Shown: positions 37,260 through 48,552 of the stretch, in pieces
Numbering within the stretch: position 1 is the stretch's first letter
How the letters are laid out: the number at the start of each line of letters is the position of its first letter
From: Mycogone perniciosa
Taxonomy: Eukaryota > Ascomycota > Sordariomycetes > Hypocreales > Hypocreaceae
NCBI GenBank assembly: GCA_025331125.1
Contig: JAOALB010000050.1
Coordinates: 248,001-312,000, forward strand
Direction of reading: 5' to 3'
Length of the DNA: 64,000 nt
Program-made: the position numbers and the translations under genes
The notes under the pieces: model-generated
Databases searched by the model: none
What the model was told of the DNA's origin: nothing
The model's input: only the letters and a program-made list of their open reading frames with translations

Positions 37260-40200
37260 ATGGCTGCTCCCCTGATTCCGCAGCAGCCGTTGACCTTCAA
37301 CGATGTCTTCGACGACGAGGACGTTGATGAGCCCAAGGAGGCGCAGACGGTCCACCACATCCGCGCCAACTCTAGCATCATGCAGCTGAAGAAGATTCTG
37401 GGTGAGTGACGAGACGGTTTGAGGCTCAGGTGGCTTCAATTGGCCCTGGCTGCGAAAATTGCGACGTCTGCTGACTCTTGGACTTGGCATCCTACTGTAG
37501 TTGCCAATCGTGGTGAAATTCGTACGTACAGACAGACCCCCACGCTTTGCCGCAGACGAGACTTGCTAACGCTTGGAAGCCATCCGAGTATGTTGAGCTG
37601 ACGCATTGGTCCGAGCCAGCCTCAGGTTGAGCATTCGAAAAAGCTAATCGTGTTACTCTCTTTCAATAGATTTTCAGAACAGTGAGTGGCCGCACTGCTG
37701 ATGCTATGCTATCCCTGTCCTGAAGCTTGACTCGCGGATGCTGACCCCTCTTCAGGCGCACGAGCTGTCACTACACACAATTGCTGTCTTCAGGTACTTG
37801 GGACACCGGAATGCAACGTATCTGCATGGACCTATAAGCTGACTGCTTCAGTTATGAGGACCGCTTGAGCATGCACCGGCAGAGTAGGATTGCCCAAACT
37901 CTGTGCACCGCTGACATATTGTAACGGTACTGACTCTTGGGCTGCAGAGGCCGATGAGGCCTACGTCATTGGCAAGCGAGGCCAATACACCCCTGTCGGC
38001 GCTTATCTCGCTGGCGATGAGATTATCAAGATCGCCGTTGAGCACGGTGCACAGCTGATCCATCCAGGTTGGTCGAGACTCTGGACAGTGCTGCAGCACG
38101 TTCCCCCGCTAACTTGATCAGGATACGGCTTCCTGTCCGAAAACGCCGAGTTTGCTCGCAATGTCGAGAAGGCTGGACTCATCGTACGTTCTGGGCGTCC
38201 TTGGATGCTACTGGGCTTCTTTTTGTGCTTCTTGGCTGACCCCATTTCCCCCACCAGTTTGTCGGCCCCACTCCCGAGGTCATCGATGCCCTTGGTGACA
38301 AGGTCTCTGCTCGAAAGCTTGCCATCGCCGCCGGCGTTCCAGTCGTGCCCGGAACCGAAGGTGCTGTGGAGAGGTTCGAGGAAGTCAAGAGCTTCACCGA
38401 CAAGTATGGCTTCCCTATCATCATCAAGGCTGCCTATGGAGGTGGCGGCCGTGGTATGCGAGTTGTCCGCGACGCCGAAAGCCTACAGGAGAGCTTCGAG
38501 AGAGCTACCTCGGAGGCCAAGTCCGCCTTTGGCAATGGCACTGTCTTCATTGAGCGATTCCTCGACAAGCCCAAGCACATCGAGGTTCAGTTGCTGGGTG
38601 ACAACCATGGCAACATTGTCCACCTGTACGAGCGTGACTGCTCCGTCCAGCGCCGACACCAAAAGGTCGTTGAGATTGCCCCGGCCAAGGACCTTCCTTC
38701 TGATGTTCGAGATGCCATCTTGGCCGACGCCGTCAAGCTGGCCAAGTCTGTCAACTACCGCAATGCAGGCACTGCGGAGTTCTTGGTTGATCAGATGAAC
38801 CGGTACTACTTCATCGAGATCAACCCTCGTATCCAGGTTGAGCACACCATCACCGAAGAGATCACTGGTATCGACATCGTCGCGGCCCAGATCCAGATTG
38901 CCGCCGGTGCCACTTTGGCCCAACTTGGCCTGACTCAGGACCGTATCTCTACCCGTGGCTTCGCCATCCAGTGTCGAATCACCACTGAAGACCCGGCTGA
39001 GAGCTTCCGACCCGACACTGGCAAGATTGAAGTCTACCGATCTGCTGGTGGTAACGGTGTCCGTCTTGATGGTGGCAACGGCTTTGCCGGTGCTGTTATT
39101 ACTCCCCACTACGATTCCATGTTGGTCAAGTGCACATGCCATGGCTCAACCTACGAAATCGCCCGCAGAAAGGTTCTCCGAGCCTTGATCGAATTCCGTA
39201 TCCGCGGTGTCAAGACCAACATTCCCTTCCTGGCATCTCTTCTGACACACCCCACCTTTATTGATGGAAATTGCTGGACGACTTTCATCGACGATACCCC
39301 GCAGCTGTTCGACCTTGTGGGCAGCCAGAACCGTGCTCAGAAGCTGTTGGCATACCTCGGTGATGTCGCCGTCAACGGTAGCTCCATCAAGGGCCAAATT
39401 GGTGAGCCCAAGTTCAAGGGCGAGATTATTCCACCTGAGCTCTTCACCCCCACTGGCGAGAAGGTGGATGTCAGCCAGCCCTGCCAGAAGGGTTGGAGAA
39501 ACATTATCCTCGAGCAGGGTCCCAAGGCATTTGCCAAGGCTGTTCGTGAGTACAAGGGCTGCCTTTTGATGGATACCACCTGGCGAGATGCTCATCAGTC
39601 TCTGCTGGCCACCCGTGTCCGAACCATTGATCTCCTGGGCATTGCCAAGGAAACCAGCCATGCGCTGTCCAACTTGTACAGTTTGGAGTGCTGGGGCGGC
39701 GCCACCTTTGATGTTGCTATGCGATTCCTCTATGAGGACCCCTGGGACCGTCTCCGAAAGATGCGAAAGCTTGTCCCTAATATCCCATTCCAGATGCTCT
39801 TGCGTGGTGCCAACGGTGTTGCATACTCTTCGCTGCCCGACAACGCCATTGATCAATTCGTTGACCAGGCCAAGAAAAATGGCGTCGATATTTTCCGAGT
39901 TTTCGATGCCCTGAACGACATTGACCAACTCGAGGTTGGCATCAAGGCTGTCCACAAGGCTGGTGGTGTTGTCGAGGGCACTGTCTGCTATAGTGGTGAT
40001 ATGTTAAACCCCAAGAAGAAGTACAACCTGCCATACTACCTGGATCTTGTTGACAAGCTTGTCAAACTTGACATCCATGTCCTCGGCATCAAGGACATGG
40101 CTGGTGTTTTGAAGCCTCATGCGGCGACTCTTCTGATTGGTGCTATCCGTGAGAAGTACCCTGACCTGCCCATCCACGTCCACACTCACGACTCTGCGGG

Positions 40201-41462
40201 TACTGGTGTCGCATCTATGGTTGCTTGCGCCAAGGCTGGCGCCGACGCCGTTGATGCTGCTACCGACAGCTTGTCTGGAATGACTTCCCAGCCCAGCATC
40301 AATGCCATCATTGCCTCTCTTGAGGGCAGTGAGCTTGACCCTGGTTTGGATGCTCGACAGGTCCGAGCTCTGGACACTTACTGGTCTCAGCTCCGTCTCC
40401 TCTACTCGCCCTTCGAGGCACACCTTACTGGCCCCGATCCTGAGGTGTACGAGCATGAGATTCCTGGCGGCCAGCTGACGAACTTGATCTTCCAGGCATC
40501 GCAGCTTGGTCTGGGATCCCAGTGGCTCGAGACCAAGAAGGCATACGAACATGCCAACGATCTTCTTGGTGACGTTGTCAAGGTCACCCCCACTTCCAAG
40601 GTTGTCGGTGACCTTGCACAATTTATGGTCTCCAACAAACTGTCTGCCGAGGATGTTAAGGCACGCGCTTCTGAGCTTGATTTCCCTGGATCTGTGCTTG
40701 AGTTTTTGGAAGGTCTGATGGGCCAACCATACGGTGGCTTCCCTGAGCCACTGCGGACAGACGCCCTCCGTGGCCGCCGGAAGCTCGATAAGCGACCTGG
40801 TCTGTTCCTGGAACCCGTGGACTTCGTCAAGGCCAAGCGAGATCTAGGCAAGAAGTACGGTGGACCCATCACCGAAACCGACATTGCCTCCCATGTCATG
40901 TATCCCAAGGTCTTTGAGGACTACAAGAAGTTTGTGGCACAGTATGGCGACCTTTCAGTATTGCCGACCAGGTACTTCCTGTCCAGGCCCGAGATCGGGG
41001 AGGAGTTTAATGTGCAACTCGAGAAGGGCAAGATTCTCATCCTGAAGCTTCTTGCTATTGGCCCTCTGAGCGAGAACACAGGTCTCCGAGAGGTCTTCTT
41101 CGAGATGAACGGCGAGGTTCGACAAGTGACTGTTGCTGACAAGAAGGCCGCCGTCGAGAACGTTAGCAGGCTCAAGGCTGATCCTGGTGACTCCAGCCAG
41201 GTTGGCGCCCCAATGTCAGGTGTCTTGGTTGAGTTGCGTGTCCACGAAGGCTCCGATGTCAAGAAGGGAGACCCTCTTGCTGTTCTGTCAGCCATGAAAA
41301 TGGTAAGCTTTGAAACTCTTAACGCTCGTAATCGCTTGGCTAACGTTTATCCAGGAAATGGTTATCTCTGCGCCTCACAGCGGAAAGGTGGCTAGTCTGC
41401 AGGTCAAGGAAGGCGACTCTGTCGACGGCTCCGATTTAGTTTGCAGAATCACCAAGGCTTAA
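37260..41462 (+). CDS. PYC: Pyruvate carboxylase
   Basis: Ten exons encode 1,195 residues: 37260-37401, 37501-37521, 37580-37587, 37670-37681, 37756-37793, 37852-37883, 37948-38067, 38122-38183, 38258-41302 and 41355-41462. Exons 2, 3 and 4 are only 21, 8 and 12 nt; they supply VANRGEI and IRIFRT of the biotin carboxylase start. The biotin carboxylase domain (about 45-495) shows the Gly-rich ATP loop GGGGRGM, KVVEIAPA and EINPRIQVEH. The carboxyltransferase domain (about 570-840) has LLMDTTWRDAHQS, the metal-binding HVHTHD, and the following conserved-domain region. The biotin carrier domain ends the protein with biotinyl-Lys1159 in AMKM; the last intron falls directly after this motif. The enzyme makes oxaloacetate from pyruvate, bicarbonate and ATP for anaplerosis, and is cytosolic in most fungi. 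No N-terminal mitochondrial presequence is evident. Confidence 0.97.
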
Positions 41463-43040
41463 TTGTCTAAAAGGAATGATAGGGACTGCTTCAAAAATTA
41501 CATGGTTCAGCAACGGGGCTGTTTGGGTGAGTATAACTGATTAAATTATCCTAAAAAGCAACACGATGGGACGGAGAACAAGACGGCTATGGCACGCGAA
41601 GGAGACGGTTAGGTATTGCGTTTTGCCTTTAGGTTTCCAATATGAATTACAAGTATTATCTTTCATGACGGCACAGTAGGCCATACTCTGTTGAACCCCC
41701 CCACGTCAAAACGAAATGTCTTTTCGCGCGCCTGATGGATGACTTTACAGCAGCGGAATAAATGTCTGGGTGAAATACGCATTCGTGTGTGAGGCACTGG
41801 CCTGTGTTTGACATGGTGGCTCTGCTGGTGCTTGTAGTATGTATCTATGTCCGGGGCAGATTCGGAGATCATATGGCAAGCATTCGGAGTAAAACATCAT
41901 CTTTCTTGGGGACCCAGGTAATAGAAAACCGGAGATTTAACTGGGTAACGACGGGTTTCACTTGTCAACGGCCCTTAGTGACACCGGACTTAAGCAAACA
42001 AAGAGATTTCGGCTTTCCTCGTTGGGGTTTCATCAACAGTAGTATCCACGTATAAGGAATTGTCTCCGGGATGATCAGCACGCGTTGGGAAGGGGTCTGG
42101 TATGGTATGGGCTGTCTCAGTATCCACTGATCGCTGCAGAAACAACGAAGCTTAACTACAGAGCACCCGACATTGAATAATAGATCTACAGAGGGATTTG
42201 GGCATATATCTCATTATGCGTCATTGGGGAGATGAAGCTCCGGAGTGCGTGTCGCTTTGGTGCAGCAGCTCCGCATACGGACGGAATTGTTGCATAGTAC
42301 TCTACTAGTAATAACTGCCCCCCATGAACTGGTTTGCGACGACCTGTGAGGGGTTGTTGATGCTGTGATTCGTGATGTGAGTGAGCCCGGGTAAATGGAG
42401 AGGTGAAGGATGCATTACTACTTCGTACTTCGTACTCCGTACTCCGTATGTATCTGTTGTAAGTTCCCGAGATCCCGAGCCTTGGCCTTGCTTGCACCGA
42501 CTGGTCTCGTGACCACAGGTCTGTCCTCTCCTCTCCTGTCCTGTCAGCTTGCAGACGATGGTGATTATCAGCAGCACTACTTCGTACGAAGATGCTTGTT
42601 GAGGGTTTGGCCCATCTTTCACCGCTGGGGTATATCGGATAGCAGCTCTCTAGCGCGTATCTCGCCTCTGCAAAGTTTGTTCCTTAGGTGCCTCTGCAGC
42701 TGCTGAACTGAACCCGCTAGCCCGCCAGATCCCCGCTCCAGAGAAAGTCCAGTGCGCTCACTGTTTTCAGCGTTTGGACCAACCTGCGCGCTGCTTGGCA
42801 TGCGACACCTTGTCCTACCATCTTCAGCCTGCTTCTCCTCTGCATCCGATCGGCCCTCTGATCCCTCTATCTCGCCTCTCAGCCTCCCCTCTGCGACCGC
42901 CAAACGGCCGTCACTTTATTTGTCTTCTCTTTTATGCGCCAGCTAAGAGGAATCGCCGCTTCGTCCACAGCATCGCAACAACCACCCTGAAGAAAAAGAA
43001 GGAAGGGAAGAAAGAAAGCAGACTTGTCCAAGCATCGGCA
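41463..43040. other. Intergenic region
   Basis: About 1.6 kb. No gene recognised. A tandem run of the dispersed motif lies at 42418-42449. From about 42760 to 43000 the sequence is C/T-rich and probably the leader of the next gene. Confidence 0.6.
42418..42449. repeat. Tandem TACTTCGTA / TACTCCGTA run
   Basis: Four overlapping units in a row, two with a TTC core then two with a TCC core, each flanked by TAC and GTA. This shows that the two core versions belong to one motif family. Confidence 0.75.
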
Positions 43041-43690
43041 ATGGAGAGCCTGCAGCTTTCCCAGGTCCTCGCCGACTTGAGCAATCTCGGCGCAGCAGTA
43101 CGTTCTGCCACTCCATTCCCATAATACCAGGCCTGTTCAATGAAGCATCTCGCCGGCTGACATTGCTGTCATCGCAACCAACAGGAACCAGATGCCGCAG
43201 CAGCCATCGTCCACGCAAACATCCCCATCATCAAGACCAACTTCGACAAGACCGAACCATCCCAGCAGCAGAGACCATCATCGGGCTTGAGGCGAGCCTG
43301 GTCAGCAGAGCCAACCGCCCAGCCCAAGTTCGACAAGATGGGACGGCGGATCCTTATCAACTCGCCCAAGTCAGGCTCTGCGGCTAACTCGACCCCTGGC
43401 ACTCCCCGACTCTCCGATGTAAGACGGATATTGTTGAGTTTCATCCAGCTTGGCCTACTGACAGCAACTGCCAGACCGAAGATGACCTCGAGCGAGCAAA
43501 CACCCTGATGGCGCTATACGATATTCGTGCTAAGCTCAAGCAGCAAGACAACAACAGTCTCATGAGGGCACGTGACAAGATCAATGCGCTTGCCGCCAGA
43601 CAACAAGCCCAGCAGACAGCAGAGCGAAACATGAGGGCAGCCGAAGAGATTCGACGAAACCGATACTCGTTCCCGAAGTCTGGGCTTTGA
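43041..43690 (+). CDS. Small conserved-looking protein of unknown function
   Basis: Three exons (43041-43097, 43185-43418, 43475-43690) encode 168 residues. The introns are 87 and 56 nt, both in phase 0 with good GT/AG borders. I do not recognise the family. The N-terminal helix (LSQVLADLSNLGAA) is followed by a Ser/Pro/Gln-rich, positively charged linker. The C-terminal 70 residues (TEDDLERANTLMALYDIR onward) are predicted helical and highly charged, likely a short coiled coil ending in RRNRYSF. No signal peptide or membrane segment is seen. Consistent phase, splice quality and composition argue for a real gene, but function cannot be assigned. Confidence 0.75.
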
Positions 43691-45777
43691 ATAATACCCT
43701 GCGCGCCAACAACATACAGCGCTTCTCTCTCACAGTTTTCATAGAGCTCATACTTCGGCTTGACGAGGAGTTTCGGCTTGTTCATGACGGGTGCTTTTGT
43801 ATACCCTCTTTCTCTTCTTTTGATTCGTCTATGGGGAACAGGGGTAAAAAGCAAACGGATACATCTATTACTTTCGATGACGAATGGCAACGGCCTAAAA
43901 ATAAATGACATGAGGATACTGGATGAAACAAAGGGAGTTTGACGGAACCGGACGGGCTGAAATCACTGGACTGGGTTTAATTGTGGGAGGCTCTTTTTCT
44001 CTCCTTCAGTTCCCACTTTCTTTGCCTCGAGTTTCAATGGTGTTCCTGGGATTTTAATTGTTTTTTTTTTTCAGTATACGGCATAGGGCGATTTGCGATT
44101 CGGTCTCTTTTCCATCACGCAACAGATCGAGCGCGGTGTCACAGGGACAAGGGTGTCTCTTTTCAACTTGTTGGCAGGCTTTTGTTGGTTTTGAAGGGGA
44201 TGCGGTACTCATTCACACGATGCGCGAGTTGTTTGTACGATATGTCTATTCACGATATAATATCTAAACATGAACGGCCTACTTGCTTGCCATACAGAGT
44301 ACTTCGTACCTACACACTACTACCGAAGGCAGTGATGAGTGCCCTTGCTTGAGATGACGACGCTGTTAGTGTTGTTGTTACCCCGCGCGCCCATCTTCAT
44401 ACTCATGCGGACACCGAGAAGTCCGGTGAAAAAAAAAAGTTATTTCGTGATGCCGCTTCGGCCCGCCCAACAGGATACTATCTAATATCTACGTGTTTGA
44501 CGAAATCGGCCATGTGTGGAGATGCAACGTAATTCACATATGAGTCCATACCTACGAAGTACACAACAGCAAAGATGAGGCTGTTTCACAATGCGAAGTC
44601 TAAGCCATTATATCACTTTCTCAGCAGGCATCATCTTAGTGCTTATTATCCAGGGCGGGGCGAACCGGGATGCTTGGGAAGCTTCCCGAGGCTTATCCAT
44701 CCGCTATGACGAGTCTGCCCCTCCGTTTTGAGGCAGAGCTGGGATGCTCATGTGGGGAGGCTAGAGCTTCGGTCGATTTGAATTGAAGCCCTGAAGTGCT
44801 TGGGGGGGTGAGTCCGAGGCTAAGTTTATGCTTTTTTCCTTATGGCGCATGGATAGGATACATCGCGTTTTCAGCTGTGTCTTGAGCACAGAAGCTGTGA
44901 AATTGCCGTGTACAAAGTACTTATCCCTTATTCTATAGCTATTTCATGAAAGATTTATAATCTGTATAAAGCACTACTATTAGCATCATGCTCCGTAAAA
45001 CGGACATTTCTCGATTTACAAGTAAAGTGAGATTTGAGTGGATTTGCTACGCCACCCACAGGGCTGGGCAAAGGCTCCATTCAAGAGCTGCACAGCCACC
45101 CCGCAGTGAAAATCATGGCCATGACTGCATTTGATGTCTCGAATCAGAATCAGAATCCGAAATCCGAGCCCAGGCCTTCAACCCACCTGCTCTATTATTA
45201 TTATGATTACGGAGTATGCACTGCTGGTTTATTTGTCAACAAGTCCGCCGCCTTATTACGTTGGAAGCCAAGCCAACCAGCCTCAGCGCCCAGCCCGCGC
45301 TAACGGTTCTTGTTGGTCAATCGTGGCACTGCTCGTCTGATACCACCAGAAAGAGCCCGACCTTTTAAGCCCAAGACCCAGCCATCGTCCTCTCTTTGTC
45401 GTTCCTTTTCTTGAATCTGTTTCTCCCCTCTTTTCTCTCTTTTCCTGCTCCGTACTTCGTACTCCGTGCATTTACCAATATCAGTCATCATCGCTTTCCG
45501 CAGCCAAGAAGTTGCGCAACGGCATTTTCCGACAACCGCGAAGCTATCTGGTTGATAAAGTGGATTTTCCCACGTCATATTACCAGCTGATATTGCCTCT
45601 GAGGCGTCGCGCCACGCACTCACTGCTCTCAAGGACACCGCAGCATTCCTCTCGGCCCCCTTGGAACCTAAGCCTTTCCATTGCTCCTACAACAAACAAA
45701 GTCAAAACAAATCTCCACCATCAATAACTTGGTCGGGCGCTTTTCTACTTCAGAGTTCGACATCACTCGTCATCGTC
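43691..45777. other. Intergenic region
   Basis: About 2.1 kb. No gene recognised. Motif copies lie near 44299, 44553, 45209 and 45451. The right end (about 45370-45720) is C/T-rich, a likely leader for the RCR-family gene. Confidence 0.6.
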
Positions 45778-46352
45778 ATGGCTCCTGCGGAGGGGCTCGT
45801 CACCCGAGACTACGGTTGCGGCTATGGATATTACTATGATGGCATTTACTGCGTGCGGAGGAGCAGCTGGTACTTTTGGGGTCGCTGGGTGCTAGCTGGC
45901 ATCGCCATCTTCATCGCCCTCGTCGTCTTGGTGTCTTGCATGTAAGTTTTTTCTGTTGTTCTCTTGTTGATGAACGTTGTTCGCTGACTTGGCGCAGATG
46001 CGTCTCGCGAAGGAATCGCAAGAAGGGCGCGCAGCCCATGTATGGAACCGGCTGGATGAGCGGAAGCAGTAACAAGTACAACAACAACGGCACCGAGATG
46101 AACAACTACCAGAGCGGCTACAACCAAGGCGGCTACGGCCAGCAACAGTATGGCGCCGGTTATGGAGGATATCCCAGCCCTCCTCCGTACGGCCAGCCTC
46201 AACCTGCGGCCAACCAGATGACGGGCACGACGTTTAACCCGAACGACGGATACTATTCGGGCCAGCAGCAATACGGAGTGCAGCAGCCGCCGCATGCTTA
46301 CCAGCCTGATAGCCACTACCAGGCCCCAGCCGGTCCGCCTCCAGGGAAATGA
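45778..46352 (+). CDS. RCR-family membrane protein (Congo red resistance / chitin regulation)
   Basis: Two exons (45778-45941, 45998-46352) encode 172 residues; the 56-nt intron splits the end of the membrane span. The short N-terminus has the YGCGYGYYYDG and YCVRRSSW elements typical of fungal RCR proteins. It is followed by WGRW, one transmembrane helix (VLAGIAIFIALVVLVSC), a basic stop-transfer (SRRNRKK) and the PMYGTGWM motif. The tail is Gln/Gly/Tyr/Pro-rich and low-complexity. Yeast Rcr1/Rcr2 affect chitin deposition and endosome-to-vacuole trafficking of plasma-membrane proteins through ubiquitin-ligase binding. A single-pass surface or endomembrane location is inferred. The family assignment is good; the specific role in this fungus is not known. 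Confidence 0.88.
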
Positions 46353-46984
46353 AAGTATGAACGGGAGGGTTGATGACTCTTAGGTGAGGGGGGACAGAGA
46401 GCAGGAATAGGATTGATGAGAATGGTACGGCCGCAAAAGATGGCGAGACCTTTGGTGGATTGGGGCGTTCACGGGGGACCTTGTTTTTTTTTATGTGAAC
46501 TTTTCTTTCCAGGCGGGAGGGAAATCATGATTCGATGTCCTCGCATGTTTGTGGCGTCAACTTTAATCGAGCGGCTGAGAAAACGCTGCTCATCGTACGA
46601 AGTATTAGTTTACTCATCCTTTATTTCTCATATATTTTGTATTGTACTATGAAGTACGAAGTACTCGGAGTCACGATTATTATGCCCCCAAAGATTGAAA
46701 AAATTCAACTCAGTCAATAAAGTGGAAAACCACAAAGTATCTTGGCTTCTCAAGGCTCAGACGTGTGATTGGGATGTGACCAGCCAAGCCAAGCCAACAT
46801 TAAACATAAGACCGTGACAAGAGCTCGGAGGCCTCAACTGTGGAGTCGCCACAGACTCAGAATGTGATGTGGCTGTTGATTCCAAGCACTCCCCTGACTG
46901 ATAGGAAATTATATCGACAGGACACTGTTGTTAATGCCTCTACGGAGTACTCTGGATATCATACAGTGAGTGGTGGTTTGCAAT

Positions 46985-47040
46985 TACGAGTACGGTACTT
47001 CGTACTCCGTATCAATGCTCGTACTCCATACTCGTATGGA
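46985..47040. repeat. Cluster of GTAC motif units
   Basis: Six overlapping units (ACGAGTACGG, TACTTCGTACTCCGTA, CTCGTACTCCATACTCGTA) in 56 bp. They are variants of the same TAC-N3-GTA element found elsewhere in the window. Confidence 0.7.
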
Positions 47041-47688
47041 GCATTAACCCCCCTGGTCCAGCGGCCCCATGAATAATAATATGGCTAGGCCCGACGTGAC
47101 GTTTTCGCACTCGCTGAGCCTCGCTGGCTGGGCCCTACCAGGGGTTCTTTTTGAGGGACCCTCAACCCCCTGAAACACGCTGGACGCTGACTCGCTGAGG
47201 GGCTGGTGAGGAAGCAGAAGAAAAGAACGGACCCCACGACTCCATCTGTTTTTTTTTGGTGGGCTGAGTGACAGGAGGATCGCAATTCCCGGGCCCCAGT
47301 TTTTCAAGCTGCATCGTCGATAGCCGGGGGGATGGGCGGAAATGGTCCCTTTGTGATGTTGATGGATTGAGGGAACGAACAAAGGCTTTGTGGTGATGAT
47401 TACTTCTTATAGCATCCATTGTATCAATTCACTGGAGATGAGATGGAATCCGTGGGATGTACTTCGTATTCAGCATTGCGGTAATAGGCACATAATGGAG
47501 TACTACTTCGTGCTGATCACCCAATTATAAGTAGTACCTGACTTCTAGCGTCAGAGCCCACTGCACCTGTGCGCACTGCACTGCACTGCGCTGTGCTGCA
47601 AGCTGCAGGTACAAACAGCGTAGCGCATGGTGGGCTGAGTCGCTGAGAGGATGGCGTTTCTTCCTATTTACCCCGATACATCAATACA

Positions 47689-47715
47689 TACGAAGTAGTA
47701 CCAAACTACTTCGTA
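47689..47715. repeat. Perfect 11-bp inverted repeat made of two motif copies
   Basis: The arm TACGAAGTAGT at 47689-47699 and its exact complement at 47705-47715 flank a 5-nt loop. Each arm contains a TACGAAGTA/TACTTCGTA unit, so two motif copies face each other. Confidence 0.8.
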
Positions 47716-48552
47716 ATCGTCCTTTACTTCCTTTTCCCCTGGGACGAAACCAACTCAAATCCTTCTTTTTTTTTTCTCCCACCCACTGACTTTCCCCCAA
47801 CCACCCTCTCTTGTTTGGCCTCGGCCATTCCGTTCTCTCCCTCTCTTCGCATCTTGCTATTGTGTGCGACTGTCTCTTTGGATTGAGACGGCACTGCCAT
47901 TCTCTTGGACGCGCGCACGCTAAAAATCGACCAACCTCTCGAGAGGAGCCAATTGTGTGGACTACGTTCATCCCTGAGTTCCGCTCGTTTGTCGCCCATC
48001 ACTCTCACTTCCTGTTGCACAGCCTTTCCCGTTGGTTTCGCCAGCGAGTGTCTTGCAGCCAATCCTCGCCCTCGATTTGTTCGCTCTGCCGATTCTACCA
48101 CGATTCACTCCTTTTTGACCGTTTGGTGCTACGACGTCACTTAACGATCGCCAGGGGCGAAGGTCTCATTCTACGCTGCACCGTCTAAATCGACTCGCCC
48201 TCTCGGACTTTATCAGTCTTCAACCATTTCTGGGTGATACTGCCACAGCTTGGCCGGCGCAATCGGTCGCTCTTCTCTACACTCTTTTCACACTACGCAA
48301 ACGATTGTTGATTTTTTCGAACACCCGCTTACGAATCTCGTATTCTGGTTATTTCGCACCTTACCGATACCACCGAAACAACGCGTCGACGCAAATTGCT
48401 TCAATTTACATTCATATCTAGGGAATGGCTTGTTAAAACACCGACCGTCTTGAAGTTTCTGGAAGGCTGAAAATCTGCAATCTCCAGACGTCATTTTCCA
48501 AACGAGCCTTGCAAAATATTTTGAATAGTAATCAGGACGGAAAATATTCACG

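Larger units (their letters stand above)
46353..48552. other. Intergenic region with long 5' leader
   Basis: About 2.2 kb. No gene recognised. Dispersed-motif copies cluster at 46600-46670 and 46985-47040, with an inverted pair at 47689-47715. The stretch from about 47720 to 48550 is C/T-rich and probably a long 5' leader of the fibroin-3-related gene. Confidence 0.6.

Noticed and set aside
38483..40908. Several long open frames on the minus strand opposite pyruvate carboxylase (up to about 270 codons)
   Set aside because: They mirror the strong codon bias of the sense gene, have no family-like sequence, and lie fully inside a certain coding exon.
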